Part shown: piece after piece, positions 1 through 7,390 of the stretch
How positions within the stretch are numbered: the stretch's first letter is position 1
How the letters are laid out: the number at the start of each line of letters is the position of its first letter
Made by a program: the position numbers and the translations under genes
The notes under the pieces: model-generated
What the model was told of the DNA's origin: nothing
Databases searched by the model: none
What the model saw: the letters and a program-made list of their open reading frames with translations, nothing else
Assembly (NCBI GenBank): GCA_965261535.1
Contig: OZ253469.1
Coordinates: 1,488,001-1,552,000, forward strand
Origin: VXNE01 sp965261535
Lineage (GTDB): Bacteria > Pseudomonadota > Gammaproteobacteria > Pseudomonadales > Azotimanducaceae
Reading direction: 5' to 3'
Length of the DNA: 64,000 nucleotides

Positions 1-422
1 GACAAGAGGTTGAACTGCCCGCCGTCAACACCTACGCCCCGGTCGAATCGAAGGGACCGGCCGCGGCCGACGCTACGCGGGAGGAACCGGCGCCGATCTA
101 CCAATCCCTTCTCATCACCGTCCCCGGCGATGGCGAGACGGTTCGCCGCAACGGCGGCAATGTGCGCGTGACAGGCCGGGTCGAACCCGATCTGCGCACC
201 GACCACCGTGCCGTCCTATTCGTGGACGGCGCCATCGCACTGCCGTGCCAGGGCCGGCAGGAATGTGCCCGCTCCCCCGCCGAACGGCGCGGCGATGTCG
301 ATTTCACGCTCGCGGCTATCGCGCGAGGCCCCCACACCTTGCGCATCGCCATCATGGACCAGAAGAACAACATTCTGACCCAAAGCGCCCCAATCGGTTT
401 TCACCTGCTGCGCGCCCCGTAG
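1..422 (+). CDS. DUF4124-type envelope protein, 5'-truncated by window edge
   Basis: The frame is open from base 3 and ends at TAG 420-422, so only about the last 139 residues are present. The visible part has a Pro/Ala-rich linker followed by a beta-rich region (YQSLLITVPGDGETVR, then a GEHTL-like segment reading RGPHTLRIAIMD). This pattern is known from DUF4124 proteins encoded just upstream of ntrB in pseudomonads and relatives, and the next gene here is glnL. Those proteins have an N-terminal signal peptide and DUF4124 domain, which lie outside the window, so the family call rests on the C-terminal half plus gene order. No specific function is known. Confidence 0.7.
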   Translation, partial: QEVELPAVNTYAPVESKGPAAADATREEPAPIYQSLLITVPGDGETVRRNGGNVRVTGRVEPDLRTDHRAVLFVDGAIALPCQGRQECARSPAERRGDVDFTLAAIARGPHTLRIAIMDQKNNILTQSAPIGFHLLRAP

Positions 423-615
423 AACTCCGATGAGGCCGAGGGAAATTTGACGCCCATCGGGTAACGCACTATTTTGGTGCACATATTTCTCAAATCGTTG
501 CGCGGCATCGGGAAAATCCCAGTGAATCCGGTGCTTGCAGCCGCGAACGCAAGTGGACCGATTTTTGCAACGCTATCTTCAATTTGGCTCTTGGAGGCAA
601 GAGACGCGCGGCAAA

Positions 616-1671
616 ATGATGGCCCAGGCCCCAGAGATACTCGATCAGCTCGCGACCGCTGTGGTTGTCCTGGACAACACCCTGCGCGTCGGCTACCTCA
701 ACCAGGCGGCGGAATCTCTTTTCGGCAAGTCCTCCCAACGTATCGTTGGCAAGGAAGTGCGCGAGCTATTTATCGATCCGGCCGAGCGGGCATCGGCGCT
801 CAGAAACACCCTTGAGACTGGCCAACCATACACGAAGCGCCGTGCCGTCCTGACGAGCAACGGCCGCGGCGACTTGCGCGCGGACTATTCCGTTGAACTG
901 CTGGGCAACGGCGAACTCCTGATCGAAATCGAGCCGCTCGACCGCTTCCTTCGGATCAATCGGGGCGACCAGCATCTCGCGCTGCAGGAAACAACACGCG
1001 AACTGGTGCGCGGTCTTGCGCACGAGATCAAGAATCCCCTGGGGGGTATACGCGGGGCAGCGCAGCTCCTCGAAAGAGAGCTGACAAATACAAGCCAGCG
1101 GGAATATACCAAGGTCATCATCGAGGAAGCCGATCGCTTGAGAAACCTGGTCGACCGCATGCTGGGCTCCAACGAGCGGCCGCGATTCGAACAGGTCAAC
1201 ATCCATCGCGTGCTGGAGCGCGTGGTTCAGCTCATCGAAGCCGAGTGCCCGGACCGTATTGCTTTCGTGCGCGACTACGACCTCGGCCTGCCTGAAATCG
1301 AGGGCGATCCCGGCAAGCTGATACAGGCGATTCTGAACATCGCGCGCAATGCCGAGGAGGCGTTGATCGACACGCCGAGTCCGCGCATCTGCCTGTCGAC
1401 CCGCGCCGTGCGTCAATTCACCATCGGACGCCACCGGCATCGCGTGGTAGTCAAGGTTGAAATCGTCGACAACGGCCCGGGGATACCGGCAGACATTGCC
1501 GACCGTATCTTCTACCCCATGATCAGCGGCCGGCCGGATGGTACCGGTCTTGGTCTTTCCATCACTCAGAACATCATCGGCCAACACAACGGCGTGATGG
1601 AATGCGACAGCGCGCCCGGGAAGACGGCATTCGCACTTTATATTCCTCTGGAGCAACCCAACAGTGACTGA
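616..1671 (+). CDS. glnL: Nitrogen regulation sensor kinase GlnL (NtrB)
   Basis: Cytosolic histidine kinase/phosphatase that, with PII, controls phosphorylation of GlnG according to nitrogen status. The 351 residues match the usual ~350. There is an N-terminal PAS domain (about 5-110), an H-box with the phospho-acceptor in LAHEIKNPLGG (His near 136), an N-box ILNIARNAEEAL, and G-boxes EIVDNGPGIP and GTGLGLSITQNI. ATG 616 is chosen because the protein then starts like GlnL of other gammaproteobacteria. An upstream in-frame TTG at 535 would add 27 unlikely residues. ATG 619 is equally possible. The stop overlaps the GTG of glnG by 8 bases, so the two are translationally coupled. Confidence 0.95.
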   Translation: MMAQAPEILDQLATAVVVLDNTLRVGYLNQAAESLFGKSSQRIVGKEVRELFIDPAERASALRNTLETGQPYTKRRAVLTSNGRGDLRADYSVELLGNGELLIEIEPLDRFLRINRGDQHLALQETTRELVRGLAHEIKNPLGGIRGAAQLLERELTNTSQREYTKVIIEEADRLRNLVDRMLGSNERPRFEQVNIHRVLERVVQLIEAECPDRIAFVRDYDLGLPEIEGDPGKLIQAILNIARNAEEALIDTPSPRICLSTRAVRQFTIGRHRHRVVVKVEIVDNGPGIPADIADRIFYPMISGRPDGTGLGLSITQNIIGQHNGVMECDSAPGKTAFALYIPLEQPNSD

Positions 1672-3067
1672 AGCGCCCAACATCTGGGTCGTAGACGACG
1701 ACAGGTCGATCCGCTGGGTGCTGGAGCGCGCCCTGGAGCAGGCGGGCTTCAAGACCCGATCGTTTGCTCGTGGCGATGCGGTACTGAAACAAATCCAGAC
1801 CGCGCAGCCCGATGCCATCGTCAGCGATATTCGCATGCCCGGAGCGGACGGTTTCGAGCTCCTGGCCTCGGTGAAGGAATCGCATCCCACAGTGCCGATC
1901 ATCATCATGACCGCGCACTCGGACCTCGAAGTGGCCGTCAGCTCCTACCAGGGCGGTGCGTTCGAATACCTGCCCAAGCCCTTCGACGTCGACGATGCGG
2001 TCGCCACCGTACGTCGCGCCGTGGCATACCACCGTGAGTTTGAAGTCACAAAGCCCCCGATCGAAGAAACCCCCGCGGCGGAAATCATCGGCCAGGCGCC
2101 GGCCATGCAGGAAGTATTTCGCGCCATAGGGCGCTTGGCGCAGTCGAAGATCACGGTGCTGATCCAGGGGGAGTCCGGCACCGGCAAGGAACTCGTGGCG
2201 CGGGCGCTGCATCGCCACAGCCCGCGCTCAAGCGGGCAGATGGTTGCCTTGAACATGGCCGCCATCCCGAAGGACCTTATCGAGTCCGACCTCTTCGGCC
2301 ACGAGAAAGGTGCTTTCACTGGCGCCAACGCGCAACGCCTGGGCCGTTTTGAACAGGCGAACCGCGGCACGTTGTTTCTCGACGAGATAGGAGACATGCC
2401 GCCGGATACGCAGACGCGCCTGCTGCGGGTGTTGGCGGACGGCGAGTTTTATCGCGTCGGCGGTCGCTCAACCATCAAGGTGGATGTGCGCATCATCGCG
2501 GCCACGCACCAGAATCTGGAGCAACTCGTACGCGACGGTATCTTTCGCGAAGACCTCTACCATCGATTGAACGTCATCCGAATCCACCTGCCGCGCCTGA
2601 GCGAAAGGCCGCAGGACATCCCCATCCTCGCGCGTCACTTCCTGCAAGCCGCCGCGAACGAACTGGGCGGAGAACCGAAGCAACTCCGACCGGAGACCGA
2701 GGCGCACCTCACGACGCTCGAGTGGCCAGGCAACGTGCGCCAACTCGAAAACACCTGTCGCTGGCTTACCGTCATGGCCGCGGGTCGCGAGATTCTCGTC
2801 GACGACCTGCCTCCCGAACTCACGAGCGGCAGCGAGTCGGCGGAAGTCGCTACCGACTGGCAAGCCGGGCTGCGCGCCTGGGCGCTGGGACAACTGTCCG
2901 AGGGGGGAAAGGGCATCCTGTCGAAGGCGCTGCCCGAACTGGAGCGCGTTCTGATGCAAGCAGCGCTCGAATACACCGGGGGACGCAAGCGCGATGCCGC
3001 CGAACTGCTGGGCTGGGGCCGCAATACGCTGACCCGAAAGCTGGCGGAATCGGAACGGAGATCCTGA
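1664..3067 (+). CDS. glnG: Nitrogen regulator GlnG (NtrC), sigma-54 activator
   Basis: Response regulator that, when phosphorylated by GlnL, forms oligomers and activates sigma-54 promoters of nitrogen assimilation genes. Of 467 residues, 1-120 are the receiver domain (acidic pocket DDD at 11-13, phospho-acceptor Asp in SDIRMPG near 55, conserved Lys in LPKPFD). Residues ~140-380 are the AAA+ domain with Walker A GESGTGKE, the sigma-54-contacting GAFTGA loop and Walker B LFLDEIGDM. The C-terminus is a Fis-type helix-turn-helix (DAAELLGWGRNTLTRKL). The GTG start lies within the end of glnL. Confidence 0.97.
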   Translation: MTEAPNIWVVDDDRSIRWVLERALEQAGFKTRSFARGDAVLKQIQTAQPDAIVSDIRMPGADGFELLASVKESHPTVPIIIMTAHSDLEVAVSSYQGGAFEYLPKPFDVDDAVATVRRAVAYHREFEVTKPPIEETPAAEIIGQAPAMQEVFRAIGRLAQSKITVLIQGESGTGKELVARALHRHSPRSSGQMVALNMAAIPKDLIESDLFGHEKGAFTGANAQRLGRFEQANRGTLFLDEIGDMPPDTQTRLLRVLADGEFYRVGGRSTIKVDVRIIAATHQNLEQLVRDGIFREDLYHRLNVIRIHLPRLSERPQDIPILARHFLQAAANELGGEPKQLRPETEAHLTTLEWPGNVRQLENTCRWLTVMAAGREILVDDLPPELTSGSESAEVATDWQAGLRAWALGQLSEGGKGILSKALPELERVLMQAALEYTGGRKRDAAELLGWGRNTLTRKLAESERRS

Positions 3068-3106
3068 CCTGGTGTCGCGCCCCAACGACCACTCGGGCGA
3101 GCGCGA

Positions 3107-4303
3107 TCATCCGAAATAATTGCCGCCGTCGGTGTTGCGCAGCTTGTCCCGCGCAATCACCATGCGGTGAACCTCCGACGGACCCTCGCCGATCCGCTTG
3201 ACCCGCAACTCCCGGTACCAACGCTCCAACGGCATCTCCTTGGCAACGCCCATTCCCCCGAACATCTGTATCGCGCGATCGACCACGCGTCCGGCGGTCT
3301 CGGTGCCGTAGAGTTTGCAAACCGACGCATCCACCTTGCCGGGCGCACCGGCGTCCACCTTCGATGCGGCATCGTAAATCAGCATCCGCGCAGCGCGCAG
3401 TTCCACCTCGGAGTCGGCGATCATCCATTGAATCGCCTGTTTGTCTGCCAGTACCCCATCGCGCGCGCGACGCTGCTTGACCCAGCCGCAGGCCATGTCC
3501 AACGCTTCCTGGGCGATCCCGATGCAGCCGGCGGCATACGGAATGCGCGCATCCACGAGCCAGTTTTCGGCAACGCCGAAACCGCGGCCGACCTCGCCCA
3601 GCACGTTCTCCGCCGGCACTTCGCAGTTGTCCAGGACGATCTCGTAAGGCGACAGCGCCCGAATCACCTTGATCTCGTTGAACTCGATGCCCTTGAAGCC
3701 CGGTTCCACGATGAACGCCGTGATCTGCGGCGGCGCGCCGTCCTTCGTGCGCGCGAATATGATGCCGTAGTCGGCGCTCGCCGCCGCCGTGATCCACATC
3801 TTGCGTCCGTTCAAGACCCACACGTCGCCCTCCTTGCGCGCCCGGGTCTGGATGTTGTTGCGCGGATCCGACCCGCCGGTCGGTTCGGTAATGGCGACGA
3901 ACGCGCGCTTTTCTCCGTCGATGCAGGGAATGCCGTACTTCTCGATCTGCTCCGGCGTTCCGGACCAGACGATGTTGGGCGGCCCGCCGGCGAACGCGCC
4001 CAACGCCGGGTTGTATGCGCCGAGACGGCACTTCGCCGCCTCCTCGGCGATCATCGCGCGCGCCATGGCGCTAACTTGATTGCCGCCGTACTCCTCCGGC
4101 ACCGTCAACCGCGTGAGCCCCATCTCCTCCGCGATCACTCGCAGCCGCGCGCGGTCTTCCGGCTCGCACCCGAGCGCGTCGTGGGGCAACGTGTCCTCGA
4201 TGGGTTTGACTTCCTCGCGCATGAAACGCCGAATCTGATCGCGAAGCAGCAGCAACTCGTCCGGTAGCCGGAATCCATAGTGATTGCCATCGTCCATCGA
4301 CAT
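3107..4303 (-). CDS. Acyl-CoA dehydrogenase
   Basis: FAD-dependent dehydrogenase introducing the alpha,beta double bond in an acyl-CoA. At 398 residues it is normal for the family. The N-terminal helical domain has a LTVPEEYGG motif, the middle beta domain has FVAITEPTGGSDP and WITAAASADYG, and the C-terminal domain ends with RIGEGPSEVHR, where the first Glu is in the position of the catalytic base. The start at 4303 follows AGGAGGGAAG directly. A longer reading to 4417 would add a 38-residue extension unlike the family, and ATG 4297 is also possible. It stands alone and converges with glnG. Substrate length cannot be told from sequence; the divergent EGPSE motif suggests a branched or unusual substrate (inference). 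Confidence 0.9.
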   Translation of the reverse strand: MSMDDGNHYGFRLPDELLLLRDQIRRFMREEVKPIEDTLPHDALGCEPEDRARLRVIAEEMGLTRLTVPEEYGGNQVSAMARAMIAEEAAKCRLGAYNPALGAFAGGPPNIVWSGTPEQIEKYGIPCIDGEKRAFVAITEPTGGSDPRNNIQTRARKEGDVWVLNGRKMWITAAASADYGIIFARTKDGAPPQITAFIVEPGFKGIEFNEIKVIRALSPYEIVLDNCEVPAENVLGEVGRGFGVAENWLVDARIPYAAGCIGIAQEALDMACGWVKQRRARDGVLADKQAIQWMIADSEVELRAARMLIYDAASKVDAGAPGKVDASVCKLYGTETAGRVVDRAIQMFGGMGVAKEMPLERWYRELRVKRIGEGPSEVHRMVIARDKLRNTDGGNYFG

Positions 4304-4419
4304 CTTCCCTCCTTTGGGCCCACCCGCCGTCGAAGCTATTATCCACCCACGCGCTTGCGCGGGGAACGTGAACCCGCTGGGGTCCCGCTGGCGACCAATT
4401 CGCGATACCTTCAACACCT

Positions 4420-4884
4420 ATGGACACCATGCCCGGTATCGTCCTCTACGAACCCGAGATACCTCCCAATACGGGCAGTATCATTCGCCTGGCGGCCAAC
4501 ACCGGCGCACCGCTCGCGCTGATCGAACCGCTCGGTTTCGAACTCGAGGATGCCCGCCTCAAGCGGGCTGGGCTTGACTACCGCGAGTTCGCCGACGTGC
4601 GCGTGTATCCAAACCTCGAGGCATACCTCGAAAGCGTCCAGCCCGAACGTGTATTCGCCTTTACCACGAAGGCGACGACACCCCATACCGCGCCGCGCTA
4701 TCGCGCCGGGGATGCCCTGTTGTTCGGACCGGAAACCCGGGGACTTCCCGCGCCCGTGCTCGCCGGCTTTCCCCCGGAGCGAAGGCTGCGCATTCCCATG
4801 CGACCGCATTCGCGCAGTCTGAATCTAGGGAACGCCGTGGCTATCGCCGTCTACGAGGCGTGGCGCCAGTTGGGGTTTGACTGA
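4420..4884 (+). CDS. trmL: tRNA (cytidine(34)-2'-O)-methyltransferase TrmL
   Basis: SPOUT-class methyltransferase that 2'-O-methylates the wobble base of tRNA-Leu isoacceptors using S-adenosylmethionine. The 154-residue protein has all three knot motifs of the YibK/TrmL family: PPNTGSIIRLAANTG near the N-terminus, LLFGPETRGLP in the middle and IPMRPHSRSLNLGNAVAI at the C-terminus. ATG 4429 is an alternative start that would trim three residues. It is divergent from the acyl-CoA dehydrogenase gene. Confidence 0.95.
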   Translation: MDTMPGIVLYEPEIPPNTGSIIRLAANTGAPLALIEPLGFELEDARLKRAGLDYREFADVRVYPNLEAYLESVQPERVFAFTTKATTPHTAPRYRAGDALLFGPETRGLPAPVLAGFPPERRLRIPMRPHSRSLNLGNAVAIAVYEAWRQLGFD

Positions 4885-4956
4885 ATTCTTGCTCGTGGCC
4901 CATCCGAAGTGCTCCCGTTCGAAACGGGTAGTTTCTCGCACTCGAAATACGGAGAT

Positions 4957-5004
4957 GGATCACAAGAACGCAGCAAGACGTGTGCAATAATGCGGTTGTG
5001 ATCC
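4957..5004. repeat. 9-bp perfect inverted repeat GGATCACAA / TTGTGATCC
   Basis: Arms lie at 4957-4965 and 4996-5004, with a 30-base spacer. The right arm overlaps an ATG CGG TTG TGA start-and-stop that sits where the second coiled-coil paralogue downstream has its start codon. It could be a hairpin or operator, or part of a small rearrangement that damaged the 5' end of the first paralogue. Confidence 0.5.
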
Positions 5005-5058
5005 ACGACTAGCGGCGAAAACCTGAGCCCGGAACTTGTATCGATACTTGCCGTCGGC

Positions 5059-5328
5059 GTGGCGCTTGCCGGGCTGATCTTGACGGGACTGCGCGGCGTG
5101 CGTACCGAAATGCATGCCGTGCGCGCCGAAATGCATACCGTGCGCGCCGAAATGAACACCGTGCGCGCCGAAATGCACACCGTGCGCGCCGAAATGAACA
5201 CCGTGCGCACGGACTTGGCTGACCTGCGCGAACGCGTGGCGCGCCTTGAAGGCATGTTCGAAGGATTCATCAAGATGTTCGAAGGATTCATCAGGAAAGC
5301 GCCCGCTAACGACCCGGGGTCGAATTGA
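5059..5328 (+). CDS. Small membrane-anchored coiled-coil protein, paralogue 1 (start damaged)
   Basis: Not a named family. The frame encodes a hydrophobic segment (VSILAVGVALAGLILTGL, partly upstream of the GTG used here), then a coiled coil built of near-identical seven-residue units (VRAEMHT, VRAEMNT), then an amphipathic DLRERVARLEGMFEGFI tail ending KAPANDPGSN. The gene at 5550-5807 is a clear paralogue with the same beginning and end. In paralogue 1 the homologous ATG at 4990 is followed by in-frame TGA at codon 4, and GTG 5059 lies inside the membrane segment. The gene may be inactive, or expressed from a weak start. Confidence 0.5.
   Translation: MALAGLILTGLRGVRTEMHAVRAEMHTVRAEMNTVRAEMHTVRAEMNTVRTDLADLRERVARLEGMFEGFIKMFEGFIRKAPANDPGSN
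5098..5202 (+). repeat. Five tandem 21-bp repeats encoding coiled-coil heptads
   Basis: Units start at 5098, 5119, 5140, 5161 and 5182, each close to gtgcgcgccgaaatgcacac, followed by a partial sixth unit. Each unit encodes one heptad V-R-A-E-M-x-T. The second paralogue has only about two comparable units, so the array has expanded or contracted by whole heptads. Confidence 0.85.
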
Positions 5329-5342
5329 GAGCGAGACCGGCC

Positions 5343-5508
5343 TAGTGCTCCGTCAAGCCTAAATCTGCGGGTATCTGCGGGTCTTTTTGGCCCCTGGACT
5401 TCGTTGCTCCTCCTTGTGTGGTGCCTGCCACACCGCGTCGTCGCGCCTCGCCAGGAACCAAAAATCCCTCGCAGCTACACTCGCATTTTTAGACTTGACG
5501 GAACACTA
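5343..5508. mobile_element. MITE-like element, ~166 bp, with ~21-bp terminal inverted repeats
   Basis: The left end reads tagtgctccgtcaagcctaaa and the right end is its inverse complement with two mismatches (tagtgttccgtcaagtctaaa). Both ends carry TA at the outside, as expected for a TA target duplication of the IS630/Tc1 type. The interior has no open frame worth reporting. It sits between the two coiled-coil paralogues. Non-autonomous element status is an inference from the ends and the size. Confidence 0.6.
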
Positions 5509-5549
5509 GGAATGCGCTGCTACCCGAACACAACGATGCGGGTGCAACA

Positions 5550-5807
5550 ATGACGTATCCCGACAAGCCAGGACATGACAAGAGCGTGAGCGCGGAACTC
5601 GTATCGATACTTGCTGTCGGCGTGGCGCTGGCCAGCTTGACCTTGACGGGACTGCACGGCGTGAGCACCGAACTGCACGCCGTGCGCACCGAACTGCACG
5701 ATGTGCGCACGGACGTGGGCGACCTGCGCGAACGCATGGCGCGCCTTGAAGGCCTGTTCGAAGGATTCATCAAGAAGGCGCCCGCGAACGACCCGGGTTC
5801 CAACTAA
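5550..5807 (+). CDS. Small membrane-anchored coiled-coil protein, paralogue 2
   Basis: An 85-residue intact version of the preceding gene: a short polar N-terminus (MTYPDKPGHDKS), one hydrophobic segment at about 15-35 (ELVSILAVGVALASLTLTGL), then a heptad coiled coil and an RMARLEGLFEGFIKKAPAND tail. The topology suggests a single membrane anchor with a coiled coil outside the bilayer. Proteins of this plan are common as small multicopy hypotheticals in bacteria, but I know no assigned function. Confidence 0.65.
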   Translation: MTYPDKPGHDKSVSAELVSILAVGVALASLTLTGLHGVSTELHAVRTELHDVRTDVGDLRERMARLEGLFEGFIKKAPANDPGSN

Positions 5808-5917
5808 ACAACGAGATGCGGAGCCCGCGTCCGCGTCATGCCGCAATCAACCCTTTGACTTGATCGTGCCTCGGGCGGCGTCCCGCCGCCACGCCCTCCG
5901 CATCCATGGATCCGTGT

Positions 5918-6310
5918 CTACCCCTCGTCAGCGGGAGCACTTCCAAAGTAGAGCGTGTGTCCGTCCGGATCCTCAATCACAAACTCGGTGATGCCCCAGG
6001 GACGGTCCGAGATGCCTTCAATGATCTTCACGCCAACTTCCTGAACCTGCCGGAAAGCGGCATGGATGTCGCGCACGCCAACATGGACGTGAAGGTGATG
6101 CCCGCGCCGAACGAAGTCGATGCCCGGATCGGGATCGTCCACCAGCTTGAGGTGAATCATCCGGTCGCCACTGCTGACACCAGCGTAGAAGTCTTGGTAC
6201 CTAAAGGAGAGCACGATGCCAAGCTTCCTGGTATAGAAGTGGATCGCGCGTTCGAGGTCCGTGGTGCGGAGTTGGGGTACGAGTTCTTCTATCTCCATCG
6301 CGTCCTCCAT
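5918..6310 (-). CDS. VOC (glyoxalase/bleomycin-resistance) superfamily protein
   Basis: A 130-residue single vicinal-oxygen-chelate domain. The N-terminal half starts with VPQLRTTDLERAIHFYTRKLG, a classic first betaalphabetabetabeta module, and the second half has HHLHVHVGVRDIHAAFR and a C-terminal EDPDGHTLYFG. The metal-binding positions look intact (His in IHLKL, Glu in TEFVIED). VOC proteins include glyoxalase I, dioxygenases and resistance proteins; the substrate is not predictable. ATG 6298 is an alternative start. No co-directional partner is close. Confidence 0.8.
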   Translation of the reverse strand: MEDAMEIEELVPQLRTTDLERAIHFYTRKLGIVLSFRYQDFYAGVSSGDRMIHLKLVDDPDPGIDFVRRGHHLHVHVGVRDIHAAFRQVQEVGVKIIEGISDRPWGITEFVIEDPDGHTLYFGSAPADEG

Positions 6311-6401
6311 CGCGTCACTTCCCGATGCACGTTACTCGCCGGAAGTGCCGGTTCCGTGCACCTCCCCAAGCCACCGACTGAAATACGGTCGAGAGCAGTG
6401 A

Positions 6402-6878
6402 TCAGTTGACGCTGTCGCTACGCTCCGAGTCCCTGTTCCGCAATGCTTGCTCGTACAGTGAGGCGAAGTCCACTGGGGCGAGCATGAACGGCGGGAACGT
6501 TCCTTTCACCGCGACGTTGTCCACCGCTTCACGCACGTACGGAAACAGCATATCGGGGCAGATCACGGCGAGCACCCGTTGAAGCGCCGGACCTTCCGCG
6601 CCCTCGATGAGAAAGACCCCGGCCTGTTGCACCTCGATGATGAGCGCCGTGAAGTCTTCACCATCACTTTGCGACCTGGCGGACAGCGTCGCGGTGAGAA
6701 CCACCTCGAAACGGGTCTCGGACACCCGTTTCGCCGCGGTGTTGATATCGAGCTGGACATTCGGCTTCCACTCGCTCGCGAACACCTGCGGCGCGCGCGG
6801 CGACTCGAACGAGAGATCCTTCAGGTAGACCCGCTCGACCTGCACCCGTACGGCAATCTGCTGATCGGCCATCGTCAT
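6402..6878 (-). CDS. secB: Protein-export chaperone SecB
   Basis: Homotetrameric cytosolic chaperone that keeps precursors unfolded and delivers them to SecA. The 158 residues match the family, with IAVRVQVERVYLKDLSFESP at the N-terminus and a C-terminal FPPFMLAPVDFASLYEQ. The start at 6878 (MTMADQQ) is chosen because it overlaps the rhodanese stop in an ATGA. The annotated longer frame upstream is non-homologous. SecB is translationally coupled to the rhodanese gene. In many relatives grxC lies between them; it is absent here. Confidence 0.95.
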   Translation of the reverse strand: MTMADQQIAVRVQVERVYLKDLSFESPRAPQVFASEWKPNVQLDINTAAKRVSETRFEVVLTATLSARSQSDGEDFTALIIEVQQAGVFLIEGAEGPALQRVLAVICPDMLFPYVREAVDNVAVKGTFPPFMLAPVDFASLYEQALRNRDSERSDSVN

Positions 6879-7297
6879 GAACCCTTGATGACCGGAAGGT
6901 TCTGACTGCGCCACTCCGTGATGCCGCCGCGCAGGCGGGCCACGTTCTCGAAGCCCGCCTTGCGCAGGACCGTACCCACCGCTCCCGAGTGCTGCCCCAT
7001 CTTGCAAGCAACCACCACCGGCTTGACCTTGTGTCTTTCCAACTCGCCAATGCGGCCGGCAATCGCGGTGTGGGGAATGTTCAGCGCATCGACGATGTGG
7101 CCCTCGCCGAACTCGTTCTTGTCTCGCACATCCAGCACCACCGCACCCTCGCGATTAATCAGGTCGACGAGTTGCTGCGCGGTCACGGCACGGCCGCCGC
7201 GCTGCAGTTCGTTCCTGGCGAATATCCCCATCAAGACCACGAAGATCCCGGTCAGGATATAGTGATTACCAATGAATTCAAAGAGTTGTTCCATCAA
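6875..7297 (-). CDS. Membrane-anchored rhodanese-like sulfurtransferase
   Basis: 140 residues: an N-terminal membrane segment (about 9-27, YILTGIFVVLMGIFA) followed by one rhodanese domain with LDVRDKNEFGEGHI and an active-site loop CKMGQHSG, whose Cys would carry the persulfide. This is the YibN-type protein that is commonly encoded between gpmI and secB in gammaproteobacteria. It is divergent from gpmI with about 93 bp between the starts, which must hold both promoters, and ends in a 4-bp overlap with secB. Confidence 0.9.
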   Translation of the reverse strand: MMEQLFEFIGNHYILTGIFVVLMGIFARNELQRGGRAVTAQQLVDLINREGAVVLDVRDKNEFGEGHIVDALNIPHTAIAGRIGELERHKVKPVVVACKMGQHSGAVGTVLRKAGFENVARLRGGITEWRSQNLPVIKGS

Positions 7298-7390
7298 TTC
7301 GTATCCATGCCACGAGTTCTCGGGCGGGTGCGGGAAGTCACAATATTATAGAATACCTACACCTTTGCAGCCCGGTGCGATCAATCGCAA

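Noticed and set aside
3167..4267. Plus-strand open frame of 366 codons opposite the acyl-CoA dehydrogenase
   Set aside because: Shadow frame with Arg-rich composition and no motif; the minus-strand protein is clear.
5098..5202. Regularly spaced 21-bp repeats considered as a CRISPR array
   Set aside because: There are no unique spacers; the units are contiguous and code for heptads.
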